Of a stretch of DNA of 64,000 nt, positions 24,319 through 37,019 are shown in pieces. Source of the stretch: Gelatoporia subvermispora B (Eukaryota > Basidiomycota > Agaricomycetes > Polyporales > Gelatoporiaceae). Position numbers and translations under genes: made by a program. Where the stretch lies: assembly GCA_000320605.2 (NCBI GenBank), contig KB445815.1, positions 44,970 through 108,969 on the forward strand. The letters are read 5' to 3'. Under the pieces are notes generated by a model. It was not told the DNA's origin. It ran no database searches and saw nothing but the letters and a program-made list of their open reading frames with translations. How positions within the stretch are numbered: position 1 is the first letter of the stretch; every line of letters begins with the position of its first letter.

Positions 24319-24709
24319 TATTAAACTCTGGGAGTCAGAAGATGTCCCAGTCTATAGTGATCCAGACTAGAACCAGTCCAGACCTGTTGATCCTCTATCA
24401 GTGCTGTATCACTGATCATTACTGATAACTACTGATTATCAGTGATCTGACTCACTCCCCTATGTGCATGAGTCAGAACATAGGCAGAATGAGTTAGTAT
24501 GACTCTAGATGACTCCAGATGACTGGTAGGCTTGGTAAGACACTGTAGGTGTCACATGGTCACTTTAGATAGATTTCTGTGATGTATATAAGCAGCCTAG
24601 GTCTGAGCTGAGCACCTCAGTGACTCACATCAGACTCTAGCTGTCTTGTGGTGTGAGTGTGTGGCTAAAGCCTTTATGCACCAGCCCACTTCCTTGCCTG
24701 ATTCTAACA
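24319..24709 (+). mobile_element. Full-length solo LTR, TGTTAAAC family
   Basis: Runs from TATTAAACTCTGGGAGTC to TGATTCTAACA, about 391 bp, with TATATAAGC as a core promoter near 24595. It matches the copies at 28915, 36275 and the LTRs flanking copia element 2 along its length. The first dinucleotide is TA instead of TG. No internal domain adjoins it, so it is a solo LTR. Confidence 0.85.
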
Positions 24710-26550
24710 CAATAGTGAAGACTGAACTGTCAAAAGTATACAAGGGTAATCCAACTATAAGAACCTATACAACTACAAAGAATTCTGGGAAGGTAGTAAG
24801 TAAGATGTCGTAGAAAGATTTTCAAAAATAATGATAGGTAGTATCAGGGAAAGATTAAGAGAATAGGAGCATGTATATAGTGATAGGAAGGGCTGTTAAG
24901 AAAGAGGCCTGATCATCGGAATGGGGAATGGACTTATCAGTACTATATTGACCTGTAATTTGAATGGTCAGGGAAACACACAACTTGATTTCTAACTTGT
25001 ACTGTCTCTTATACCCTTGGGTTATTGTTACTGTTAATACTAGAAGCCTAGTCGTAGGTCACTCATTTATGCAATTCTACTCATGTTACAGTCACTACAT
25101 TCTAGCCTTAGTTCACCTCATACACAAGTATACTAGGCTACATCACAGTGTATTATCTCGCCTTACAAAGATATAGTGGGATTCACTATAAGAACCTTGA
25201 TGTTATCACAGCCAGCCAAGTTGCACATCACAGTGATCTATTGTTGCCCATGCTAGTCACCTCCTATTGCTTACTATAGTCATTCATAGTTGCATGTCAT
25301 ATTATAGTAGCCCTTAGGTACACATTACAGTTGCCCATGATCACACATAACAGTCAACTTTCATTTACATGGTTTTGTTCCTTGGCTGTGCAATGCACCT
25401 GGCAGGTACAATTCATTCTGCCAGCCATTTTGCCTGAATGATGAGCATCTCAAGTAGCTATTGGAGAGCACTGGATCCCTGTCTTCTGCCTAATAGCACA
25501 ATGCTGGACTGTTGGTAGATTTGGACATCATCTTGAAAGAGCAGGCAGGTGCTCCACGAACCTGGTAGACATAGAATTCTTGCACAAACCTTTTTGATCT
25601 CCCATGATTACCTGGTATTGACAACGTAAATGGCCCGACAGAGAATGAGCTGGAGGTAGCTTACTTTTACTTTTTTGTGCACCAATATGCTGCTTTGAAA
25701 GTGTTGGAGCACATTACTTTTCTCTCTGCTGAGCACAATGTGAACACACTAGGAAGACAGGCAGTTCAAAGCTACCTCCAGAAGAGGTTCAAGGTGTGAG
25801 AAATTGTCAAGACCACCAATGAACCGCTAAGAGCAAAATCCTGTGATATATACACAATATTGCAAATTCCCAACACCAAGGAGGTAAGCATGCAACTCAG
25901 TCATCCACTGCAGTATGATATATATATTAATTAAGTGCCCTTATAGGTCACAAACTGGAATCAATCGCAGCTGCACATTGCATATGAAGAGATTGCCCTG
26001 CAACTATTTGAGGTTGACGCTCTGCAGTATCTAGGTATGCCGTTTTCAAAGCTTGGGGTCAGCAAATTTGTTCAAAGTCTCACTGCAGGCAAGGGAGTGT
26101 GCTGGCAAATGGTCGTATTACTAGTAGGTGTGCAAACTTGTCTCAATATTCAAGATTAAACCAAAACAAGCTGGATCCCATCTTGTAGGTTAGATACAGT
26201 GCACTGATATTAGGGGAGTGCGGTGAAGTGCAGACAATAGCAGCGACTGACGCTGTAACATGTTATAGACCACATCTTACTAGCACAATGAGACAAGAAA
26301 ATGAATGTAAGATGATGCAGTGACAGCAGTTGTTTGGCTATCTACACAGGGGCTCAGATTTGCCTGTGTCAGTACAGATTTCAAAGACTCCAAGGTATCT
26401 GGCTACTGAGTACATGGCTGGCCTAGTCCAGATATGTATTTACCAAGAATCAGCCAGAAGAAGGGATGTGAATTGGTGCTTCTGTCTCTGCTGCAATGAA
26501 CAGCAAACATAGACACATTTTACCATCCTGCCCCTTTAAACCTCGTATCT
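24710..26550. other. No gene recognised
   Basis: AT-rich sequence. A coding-like stretch at about 25627-25880 (+) reads through a few stops without a recognisable motif. The sequence at 25880-26030 looks intron-split, but no family can be named. Confidence 0.3.
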
Positions 26551-26559
26551 TCTCTTCCT

Positions 26560-28510
26560 TCAGCTCCTTGATGTCCTTTGTAGATCTTGGATGGCCTTGA
26601 TAAGAGTGAGATCAAGCTCCTTGTTTGTGGCCTCTCTGCCCGAAGGCGCGAGCGCCGTCAATACAGGAACTTGTCCAGAATTGATTTTGTTTGTCAGCTT
26701 CTTTGACCCTCCACCGGAGCTTGGCTTGCTCGGTCCTGCGTTTTGGTTCTGTGCAAGACCTGTGCCCTCCGGATTGCTCCTTTTGCTGCACCGAGAGCAG
26801 GCATTTGACCCTCTTGAGAAAGAGCAGCTCTCTCCCTCTTCTTGACACGACATAGATGTGTCTAAGGGTGTATGTCAGATGTCTAAAACTAAAAGAAGAT
26901 ATGCATGTTGTGGTTCTCGCACTTTTCATGTTGCAAATTAAGACTTTGGCGATGAGAATTGGTACAGCTTGGGGTCACAATATGGTTGGGAGAGGAATCA
27001 AGTCACTAAGCTCAAGGGCCTGATACCTCAAGACCGGCCCTGAAGCTCCTGCCGCGCATCGAAACAGGGCCGGGCCAGGGTATGCTTAGCAGTAGTTAGT
27101 GGGCACACCTCCAATAGCTAACACAGTTCATCTGGAGTAACATCCTCTGAGAAGTTGTAATGAAAAGAAAGGCCAGTGAGAAGCAGTGAGACACGTGCAA
27201 TTACATGTACATGGCGAGACATCTCCAGTTTCCGGACTCCGGATCGCATCCTCGGTCTTTGACCTGGAGCCACACCAAGAGTATATGTGTAGTTGTCAGT
27301 GTTGCACTCCGGAACGGACTTTTTTGAGCTTTCACGTATGCCCAATTATTCATTGACCTCTACTCCGAAGTGCTCTCTACATATGAATGATCATCTTCAG
27401 ACTCTGTGTCTGTGTCCTGCTCCATCTCCAATTCCTTCCCGACATCCAGGCTTCATCTGCCTTGAGAGATTGAAAATAATTCTCAAGGACCACGTCCCAA
27501 GACTCTGGTGCTGTCACCATTAGGGTATCCAGTTGGATTTCCCGCCGCATTTTCATGATTTCCACTAGGAGGATAATCTTGAGCTCGCGATTGGTCAATA
27601 ACTGGTGCTCGGACTTTGGTACATTGACCCAGACGCGCTTGTTCTGATTCTGACTTTCGTCCAGGGAATTTGGCGACCTGGTTACCATTGTGGATGGGCC
27701 ATCGCAGGCAAATCTAGCCTGCAAACACGGCTCGCAGAAGTCTTGTGTGTTTGCACAGACTTCAATTGTCATGTACACACACACCAGATTCACTGTACGG
27801 CAGCAGTGACAAGGTGGTCTATAGTAATTTAGAACTATGAGTAACATGCCCTAAAGGCATCAGCAGTGGTACGCACAAATGCTTTTCTACAAGCGGACCT
27901 GTACAATTTATGTCTGCCGTGATACATGCTTCACACATGCCAGGGCGCTATGAATCTTCAACAGTCAGATAAACACATTCCTTGTCCGCCTCACGGCAAT
28001 GGCGACAGGGCAGGCTACAGTGCGTATAAGCATACTCTGAGGGTCAGTTAGCCCTGAGACTTACAGGTGTTCATTGCTGTCCAGTGGACCTCCGGGCAAG
28101 TTTGTCAACTCTGCCCCTCACTTGTCTTTGGTGCCGTCCACCGCATCTTCGCGCCGCTGAGGCAACTCTGGCACTTGCTGGTCTTCGAAGTAACCAGAGC
28201 TTCTCGACATGCTTATGGGCACATAGATTGTATGATGAGCTCACTTTTGTCATCTCTCCTGTCCGAGGTCAGGTACAGCTGCTGTTGGCTCTCAGTGAGC
28301 TGTCTTCTGTCCAAGGACTGCTGTCGTCTCTCGGCAAGCTGCTGTCAGAGCACCGCCACCCTGCCTATCTTGATGGAATTTATCTATCACCCTACTCTTG
28401 CTCTTTTGCCTTATTCATGTTCTGTCACCCTACTGCTGCTCTGTCCTCGTACTTTCACCTCATTGCCCTACTTCTCAACATCTCAAGCCTTAACTCATGT
28501 CCTGCAAGGT
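26560..28510 (-). pseudogene. Cys-rich open stretches of unknown family, possibly one decayed gene
   Basis: Minus-strand open stretches 27377-27847 and 26560-26853 sit in a locally GC-richer patch. The first carries a cysteine cluster (PPCHCCRTVNLVC, then FCEPCLQARFACD) that looks like a zinc-binding module of the kind in fungal Zn-cluster proteins. The second has NACSRCSKRS. Pattern and position suggest parts of one gene read right to left, but I could not find convincing splice sites joining them. A plus-strand frame at 28067-28516 is Cys/Ser/Leu-rich and probably spurious. Confidence 0.3.
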
Positions 28511-28914
28511 AGCTGACAACGACAAGTCCCAGCATTCCTATGGAGCTTAGGGAACTACTCTTTTTGGAGTCTCTGTCTCAATCAAGCCCTTCCTGCATCA
28601 GTTACAGCATGTTCTATGTATCATGTCAGACTGTTCTAGTCTACTCATAGATGCACCATTGCCACTGGCACTGTAGCTAATTTGATTTTTGCTGGACATA
28701 CTGCTATGACAGATGCAGATTATGAAGAAACCCTATGGGGGCTTCTCCTTAAACACAACTGTCTGCTTTAGGCCAAAACATAAAGCGCACATGGGGTGCT
28801 CCTGTCAATGTGAGCAACCGATTTGTGTCAGTGTGTCCTTGGCTTGTGGGAAAGATACAGAACATAGTGGCAATGATGTTAGGTGAAGTGCCCTAGTGGG
28901 TTGAATGAACATGG

Positions 28915-29251
28915 TGTTAAGCTCTGAGAGTCAACTGATTTCCCAGTCTAGAGCAATTCAGAGACAAACTTAGTTTTGAACCAGTCCAGACCTATTGATC
29001 CTCTATCAGCATCTTCTTACTGACAAGTACTGATCATGAGTGATATGACTCACCCCTCTATAGGACTTAGAATAACTGATGGGCTTGGTAGGACACTGTA
29101 GGTGTCAAATAATATTTGTAGATAGGTTATGTGATGTTTATAAGCAATCTATGTCTAAGCTGAGTTCCCCAGTAACTTAAGCTGGTCTTAGTATCTGAGT
29201 TTGTGGCTAAAGCCTTTGTGCACCAGCCCACTCCCTTGCCTGATCCTAACA
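28915..29251 (+). mobile_element. Solo LTR, TGTTAAAC family, diverged copy
   Basis: Begins TGTTAAGCTCTGAGAGTCA and ends TGATCCTAACA, about 337 bp. It has the same block order as the 24319 copy but more substitutions and an internal loss around 29040-29080. It therefore looks like an older insertion than the other copies. Confidence 0.8.
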
Positions 29252-29664
29252 CAATAGTCTTCTCATACAGACCCTTGGCAGTGTCAATAATTAGTTATCA
29301 AGCTGTCTAGACACTTTAACAATGTTTCTCTCAATCTTTTCTGGCTGGCTACATTAAATGACTTCACTATCTGTATCGAATACATCATCGAGTACTAGGG
29401 TCATATGCGCAAGCCTATGAAACACATTACACCCTCGAAGAGCAGAAAGCCTTAGCTATAAAAGAAGATTTTGTATACTTTTAAATCTATCAAGGGTGAA
29501 CATACTATTCTTGTGACAGAGCATGTCGCACTGCAGTGAGCTTACACCTACGAGAACACCAACTGATGCTAATGAAGTAGCATGATGATCTATACAACAT
29601 TCTAGGGATCATATACACATTTGAGTGCAAGCCCAGTGGGCCAGAATGATAAGTGTGCTTATCT
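29252..29664. other. Decayed sequence between two LTR copies
   Basis: No LTR identity. Around 29390-29560 the + strand has a texture that could derive from gypsy RNase H or integrase, but stops are frequent and I do not claim it. Confidence 0.2.
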
Positions 29665-29787
29665 CGAGTCTGATGTGAGTCACTGGGGAACTCAGCTCAG
29701 ACCTAGGCTGCTTATATACATCACAGAAACCTATCTACAATGACCGTATGACACCTACGGTGTCCTACCAAGCCTACCAGTCATCTT
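29665..29787 (-). mobile_element. Truncated 3' LTR of copia element 2
   Basis: Minus-strand match to the middle of the TGTTAAAC LTR, from the GATGACTGGTAGGC block to the CATCAGACTC block. It is joined directly to the RNase H coding sequence at about 29788, so the polypurine tract and the first half of U3 are missing. The distal third (U5 side) is missing too. Confidence 0.8.
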
Positions 29788-32700
29788 GAGAACAGCAGCA
29801 ACATATTCCGCTCCAGTGGTAGACAGAGTCACAAGAGATTGCAACTTGCTGCTCCAACTGACAGCTCCAGACCTAACTTTGACAATGTAGCTACCAGTGG
29901 CCCCACCATGGTTGAATCAGTGTATGTAGTGAACATTTCAGCTGAATCACCAGGGCCATAAGTCAACTTCAGATCAGCAGTGCCCCTGAGATATCTGAAC
30001 ACATGCTTTACTGCATGCCAGTGGGAAAGACCAGGGTTGGCATTAAAGCGAGCCAAAAATGCGACAGGATACATAATGTCAGGTCTGGTTGAGATGGCCA
30101 AGTACATGAGAGCGCCAACAGCACTGAGATAGGGGTATTGCGACATTTCCTGCTTGTCTTTAGACGTTACAGGCCCCATAACTTTAGTCAAGTGCGCATT
30201 GGGGTCCATAGGAGTCTTGACAGGGTGGCAGTTGCCCATCCCAAAGCGGTCAAGCATGTCATTAATATACTGACGCTGGGAGAGTGACAGAATACGGTTC
30301 TGCCTGTTCCTTGTAATCTCCATGCCCAATAGAAATGTGGTAGGACCCAAATCACGCAGTTTAAAGTGCTTGGCAAGCTCCTTCACAAAGCAGGACACGT
30401 TGCCTTCTATGAGGCCCAACAAGCGTCATATCATCGACCCACACTGGAAGAGTAATTCTAATATCATCCTTCATGTACAAGGTAGATGGAGTGGTCCGAT
30501 TTAAGCCGCTTAAAACTCATGGACTCAAGGACAGAGCGCAGTTTCTTGTGCCACTGTCTTGGAGAGTGTTTGAGCCCATACAACGACTTGAGTAAGCGAC
30601 AGACCATGTTGGAACTGCCCTCATGGAAGCCTTCTGGTTGTCTCATGTAGATCTCCTCTTCCAAATCACCATCGAGAAAGGCAGAAGAGATATCTACAGA
30701 GCGCATTTCCAGGTCTTCAGTAGCAGCAAGCGCAAATATGAGCTTTAGGGCAGAAGTGCGAAATGTAGGTGCAAATATTTCGGTGTAGTCGAAACCAAGG
30801 CGTTGACTATAGCCCTTGGCAACCATTCCTCCCTTGTACCGCTCAATTGTGCCATCAGGGTTGCGCTTGACCTTGAAAACCCAGCCAGAGCCAATGGCTT
30901 TCTTGCCTGGATGCAGCGGAACTATCTCCCATGTCTTATTGACCATGAAAGACATGATCTCCTCGTTAGCAGCCTTCAACCAATGCTTGGAGTCAGGCGC
31001 ATTCATGGCCTCTTTGAACGTCCTAGGGTCTGCACCCGATGCAAGGCCAGCAAATTGCACTTGCATAAGTCCTGCAAGCTCATCTGCGCTTTCTTTGTCC
31101 CCTGGTGGTAAACTGCCTGGTCTGTGTTCAGGAAGTACCCATCATTGGCTAGGGGGACGAGACATGCGAGTAGTACGACGCACAGGAGCTGCGGAAACAG
31201 GTACAGGCCGAGGTGGAGAACTTACAGGACGCTCCATCTCTTCAGGAGGCTCATGCTGAGGAGCAGCATGTTGAATGGGAGCAAGATTTGGGCCAGGCTC
31301 TCGAGGGGGCGAGTTTCTCAGCGGCTCAACAAGAGGCACTTCTGTAGCAGGTTGTGCAGGTGGAGGATTTGGAACAGGGGCTGCCTGCTCTGGAGGTGGA
31401 GCCTCGAAATTAGGTGGCAGTCCATTATCCCCCCCTAAATCCTGCACATACACAATGTCTGAGGGTTCCAAAGGGACTAATGGAAGGGGCTGTTCTGAGT
31501 AGAGAATCTCTCCCCCTTAAAAACGATCCTGATAGGCGCTCAGGGTATCCAATAAAGACACACTTCTGCATGTGTAATCCAAATTGCTTGTGCTGATCCT
31601 TCTGGATATGCACATAAGCAGTGCAACCCCACACTCTGAGATGAGATACATCTGGCTTGTGACCATGCCACAGCTCATAGGGAGTGCTGCCCTTGATAGC
31701 AGAGGTGGGAAGCCTATTCCACACCAAGGCACTCCCCCCAGAATTGAGGTGGTAAGTTAGATTCTGCAAGCATAGCAGATATATCATCAGACATAGTGCG
31801 GTTAGCACGCTCTGCAACACCATTCTGCTGAGGCCTGTTGCGCACAGTATACCTCCTAACAATCCCTTCACTGTCACAGAATTTGTGAAACCCTGTAGAC
31901 ATGTATTCACCACCCTTATCGTCCTGCAGAGCCTTGATCTTGCGTCCAAAATGGTTCTCAGTGTATGCTTTGAACGTTTTGAATGCTTGAAATGCCTCAG
32001 ACTTGGTGAATACACAACTCTATCATCTGCTAGTCTCACTGGCACCTTGTAGGGGGTATAGGAGCGAACCCAATGACGATGAGGGGTCATATGAGCAGAT
32101 GCACCTGTGTCAGCATTCCAGTCAATATGGGAATGGTGTGATCCAGAAGGGGTACTTGCTTTCCCAGCAGATTCTTCCACATTGAAAGAAGTAGGGGTAT
32201 CGGCAGAGGAATTGTCCTGAGCCTGGGCCTGGTGAGCCTTCTGCTTGTTGCCATGATTCTTTTTCTTCACCTGGCGCCGCTGTTTGGCCTGTTTCTGCGC
32301 ATTCTGATAGGCAAAACACTGGGATTCAGTGTGTCCTTCAGCACCACAGAAGTTACAGAGCAGTTTAGCCAAAACAGCAAGGGCCTGATCTCTGGTAGCA
32401 GCTTCAGAGCGACACTTATTGGTCTCTTCAGTCCTAAAAGCGGCCTGAATGACCTCCTTGTCAAGGTCTTTGATAGGAGAAGCAAAGAAATAAAGCTGCC
32501 ATACTCTTCCCTGGGGAGGGCTCTAATCATGGACATCGAGGCTAGCTCTTTATCCAGATTATCCAGAGTGAAGTTCCCAGGTCTAAGGTCCTTGCAGAGC
32601 TTCATAGCCTTTTCCACCCTGTTTATCAAAGCTTCCAAGGTTTCACCTTCCTGCTTTCTGACAGACAACAAGTCATCATAGGCATTCCAGCGATTCCCAG

Positions 32701-33031
32701 GGGCCTGGTGAAGGTGTACTTCAGCCAGCTTCTTCCACATGGACACTGGGTCATTCTCAATGCCCTCCAAATAGATCCACTGGTCATCCTCCACCATAAT
32801 GTAGATCCACCCAGCAGCCTTGTCCACAAAGTGGTCCCAGTTGGCAGCAGTAATAATAGTACCAGGGGTAGTGGACGCTTCAGAGGTGGCAGAAAGGTGC
32901 GCTCTGGTGAGGGAGCCCTGAACTAGGCGCCACAGGCCTTTGGTGCAAAGCCAGGCTTGCATCCCTTCGCACCATGAGACATAGTTAGAGGAATTGAGCT
33001 TTGGAACAGTGGGAGAAGAGTTGGAGGACAT
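29788..33031 (-). pseudogene. Ty1/copia gag-pol, element 2, recently degenerate
   Basis: Gag starts at 33031 (MSSNSSPTVPKLNSSNYV). A CCHC knuckle lies at about 32357 and the protease active site DTGA at about 32111. The integrase is only the C-terminal part (about 31990-31520), because its N-terminal half is deleted right after the protease. RT runs about 31066-30420 with VDDM at 30426-30440. RNase H ends at about 29790 (SGAVSWSSK and AEYVA visible in shifted frames). At least four frame breaks occur, near 32480, 32010, 31740 and 30460. Unlike element 1, the protease and RT catalytic Asp residues are intact, so inactivation came from deletions and frameshifts. Confidence 0.93.
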
Positions 33032-33553
33032 GGTTGGAGACAGGAGAAGTCAGGATGTGCAGATTTGATCACAGTTTCCTGTGCAATGGGATAGAGGATG
33101 GACACCTGTTGAGGTGAGCCCAATTACCAGCCAGCTGAAATGGCCAGTAACCAGGATAGAAGTTGCCTACTGGCTGCCCAAAAGAAGTTACAGCAATGCA
33201 AGCTAATTTGCTACTTATATAGAGTAACTATGGACTTCTAATAAGGGTGACCTTCTCAAACCAAGCGCAATTGTTAAACCCACTGGAGTTACACGATGGC
33301 ACGCTTATTCAGTCAAGTGTTAATAGGGGTACCAGGAAACATCAACGGGATTTACCTCCCTACCAACAGTTCTCTTGGTAAGAGATAGCTGTCTGTCTAC
33401 CAGCACTCTGGGCTGCGTCACAAGCACAGGAAGAAGCCCCAAATAGCAATTGTGGCAAGGGCAGCCAGTCAGAGGTCACAGGAATAAGATAGGATGAGGT
33501 TGACAGAGGGGGCACAGGCAACTTAGCAGATCAAAGCACCGGGGCTCATAAAC

Positions 33554-33770
33554 TGTTAAAATCAGGCAAGGGAGTGGGCTGGTGCGCAAAGGCTTTAGCC
33601 ACACACTCACACCACAAGACAACTAGAGTCTGATTTGAGTCACTATACATTGCCAACACTAGAAGCACTGCTTACCTAGAGTCTAATGTGAGACACTGGG
33701 GAACTCAGCTCAGACCTAGGCTGCTTATATACATCACAGAAACCTATCTACAATGACCATGTGACACCTC
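33554..33770 (-). mobile_element. Truncated 5' LTR of copia element 2
   Basis: On the minus strand the LTR ends CCTGATTTTAACA at 33554, and the primer-binding region lies just inside (about 33530-33553, resembling the initiator-Met half-tRNA type TGGTATCAGAGC, diverged). The outer part breaks off at AGGTGTCACATGGTC near 33770, directly against the palindrome array. An extra ~50-bp segment around 33640-33680 duplicates the CAGACTCTAG block. Confidence 0.8.
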
Positions 33771-33776
33771 TACCAT

Positions 33777-33900
33777 ACAATGTGTACCACCATTGTGTAA
33801 ACAGCTTACCTACAATGTGACGCATATTGTTTGTACAATTGTGAGACAACCTTGTGATAAACTTAACAAACTGTTTTACAATAGACACAATATGTTTACC
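33777..33900. repeat. Second, short copy of the 33-bp palindrome array
   Basis: Units beginning ACAATGTG or similar start at 33777, 33812, about 33846 and 33878. The first two show the two-sided core (ACAATGTG...CATATTGT). Motif and spacing match the array at 7819-8180. It abuts the broken end of the copia LTR. Confidence 0.65.
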
Positions 33901-36274
33901 TCAGATATTACCTGGTTTGTGCCAAATTTCACAGGGACCTCAAATACAGAAGATAGTGTCAACGACACAGAGCATGAACGCCCTGCAGACACTTTGCGGT
34001 TGTGGCAATGATTGTAATAGAAGAAAACCCTGGGGTCGCAAGGCCAAAGCTTGATCTTCATTGTCTGGTCGCTGCATTAGTTTGTATCAGCATATATTTT
34101 TTATCATTCTATCAGTTTTTGCAATTGCATCTTGCTTGAGTTTCACATTCAGGGTGCAAGATGCTTAATAGTGAAGTGCAAACCACATGTAAATTGAATA
34201 GAATATTTTTGCAGCATGTGTTCAACATTGATCTAGTCCAGGCTTGCTCTTGTCAGTGTTTCTTCTTGTGGTGCATCCGCCCACGATGGCATTTTCTGCA
34301 GTCGGTCCCTGTGGCTTCTAGCATGAATGGATGTAACCTGCCTACTTCATTTTTGCCTATATACACATGTTTGCCATTTGTTCTTGTCTCAGGCTTCTCA
34401 CCCAAAATTGTTATTTGGTCACAGTTATATCTCCCCATATCTATATATGAGCTAGAGATTGAAAGTGATTATGTGATACTCTGATGCAAAAATAGCACAT
34501 TTCTACTTTTGATAGTTCAGTTCCAAGTTATTTACAACTGTACTTTCAATCTCCAATATGCAAAGTTTTTACCTGGATGTGTTGAGCATCACCAGTGTGG
34601 TTACACCAACTCATGCTTTCTTTAAAGTGAATGTCACATTGTGGTCATCTGTCAATTAAACTCTGTAACCCTGATGACCTCCATGCTTTTAGCATTTATT
34701 TTTTCTCTGTCATTTCGAAGCTCCAATTATCCCCAGTGCACTATATATTCTGGCATGTTCATTTCTTCTCGCAGTTGCCCATTCTTTTCATCTATCATGC
34801 TAACCACTTTCATTGTTAAGGAAGAGCGCATGTGTCACATTATAGCTTTAGTTGGCTCTTCTATCTCCGGTCTCACCCTCTAAAAGGACAAGCCAAATAT
34901 GGAGGACACCTCAATCATCTTCTCTGTCCACATATGTCATTCTATATGTTTACATCATAAAGACGTACTGTAACAATAACCTTCTAGGTATCACTGGAGA
35001 TGGCCAATGATGGTCTCATCATTAAGGGCTCTACAAAGTTATAGTTCTCAACCAATATCAGTCACTCTTCAAGTCTGCAAGCCAGAAACTAGGGATCTCT
35101 CTCACCAACCATTGCCACATAATGTATAATATATATACTGCACATGGTTGTGAGTTTGATCCTCTCGACCCCAGCACAACTGGTGATAATTGTGATACCC
35201 TTGTCAGGCCAGCACATTGTGCCTTGCCAAAGGAGTTCATTGTGTTCTCGATTGTGTTTTTCTAGCGGAGTATCTCACCTGCTAAACTCCTTATCGAGCA
35301 CTCAGTATAGACGAGTGCTTCTGGCAAGCAAGTCAAGGTGTCTCACCGTGACACTCATGTCCTCCAAGGTCTACTAGATAGCAGCAGTAATCCTGAAGAT
35401 GACGAGAGTGATGTGTATAATGAAGTCAATATGCTTGCTGGCACTCATTTGATCAGTGAGGATGTATAGACATGCCTGTAATCTGGATTGCCTACTGAGC
35501 ATAGCAGTGTCAATATGCAGTAGACTTATAGTCTGGAGTCCACCAGTGCCTGCATATGGTATTACAAAACAGAATTAACATGACCATGCAATAAGATGGA
35601 AAGAGAACCCACACCTTGTAATCTTGCTCAACTATTATACTCAACACATTTTCCCTTTACCGTGATATTCTTTCCATGTTCCTGCATTGTCACGGTGCTA
35701 ATCACGGAGCTGTCTGGTTTATTTTTAAATGTTTTGTTCTTGCTTTGGTGACATTGCTTGTCCTTGCGACACTTCCTGCCCAGTGCTTTGGGCTTTTCTT
35801 TTGGGATGCAGCTGATCTCCTTCATGACAGGAACAACGACTGGATTGACCCTGTGATGCCTATCTATCACTCCTTCTATTCTCTACCACTCACATGATGC
35901 ATATGCTTCTCTGTTTGAAAACCATTTACATCATTATCTTAACTGGCGTTGGCTACAGATGCACTATCATCTTGACTGGAGTCAGTCAAAGCTATATTTA
36001 TGAAAGGTATGTTAGGTTGAAACACAGAACATGCACAAGGGGCTAACCTTCAAGTACTATGCCTTCCATGTGAGGCATTGGTTAAGACGGTTCCATAGAT
36101 ATGTCTCTCTCTTTTGATGGTCCAGAGTCATATTGCATCGAATATATGTTGTCATTATTCATGCCATTGAAGTCAGCCTGAGGTGAGCTTTGCAGAGCAC
36201 ACTGCTTTTCTTTGTGTGTAGAAACTCAAGAGCTGGCTATTTTAGAATGCATAGCCTGCTTGTCTTCAATATTC
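33901..36274. other. 2.4 kb with no gene recognised
   Basis: AT-rich. Open stretches 34161-34484 (+) and 35628-35870 (-) have no motif. The segment at about 35144-35470 (+) has a coding texture in pieces, with an acidic tail, but no family is recognised. Confidence 0.3.
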
Positions 36275-36676
36275 TGTTAAACTCTGGGAGTCATGTGATT
36301 TCCCAGTCTAAAGTGATTCAGAGATGGACTTGGTCTAGAATCAGTCCAGACCTGTTGATCCTCTATCAGTGCCTTATCACTGATCATTACTGATGATCAC
36401 TAATTATCAGTGATCTGACTCACTCCCCTACGTGCATGAGTCAGAACATAATTAGAATGAGTCAGTATGATTCTAGATGACTCAGAATGACTGGGAGGCT
36501 TGGTAAGACACCGTAGGTGTCACATGGTCATTATAGATAGGTTTCTATGATATGTATGAGCAGCCTAGGTCTAAGCTGAGTTCCCCAGTGACTCACATCA
36601 GACTCTACCTGTCTTGTAGTGTGAGTGTGGGGCCAAAGCCTTTGTGCACCAGCCCACTCCCTTGCCTCATTCTGAA
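36275..36676 (+). mobile_element. Full-length solo LTR, TGTTAAAC family
   Basis: Starts TGTTAAACTCTGGGAGTCA at 36275 and closes near CATTCTGAAA, about 400 bp. It has the same blocks as the 24319 copy, including the ATCACTGATCATTACTGAT palindromic stretch. No internal region adjoins. Confidence 0.85.
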
Positions 36677-37019
36677 AGACTCACATTCTGAAAGCGACTC
36701 ATGATCTAAGATAAACTCGAGTACTACTTCAATTCTACCTTTCATGGCTAATCTTCAGACGACAGTCAAGAGTTTTCTCTGGGACGCCCTTCAGCCAGTC
36801 ATCTTAGAAGCAGTTAAAGAGATGGGGAACTGTTTTGGATGTTTCTTCACAAATTATCTCCGAACTCACCAAAATATCTCTTAGCTATACTATAGGCATT
36901 GATAATTAAAATTTAAATATATTTACTACACCTAACCAGACCTTGTATACGTACTCACAGACTCTGAGAATTTTCTATGACCTTTTGTATGTACTTTAAC
37001 TTTGACTTCAGGCTCTATT

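Noticed and set aside
28067..28516. Plus-strand frames rich in Cys, Ser and Leu
   Set aside because: Two overlapping frames are both open. Composition reflects pyrimidine-rich DNA rather than a protein family, and no start context or introns are convincing.
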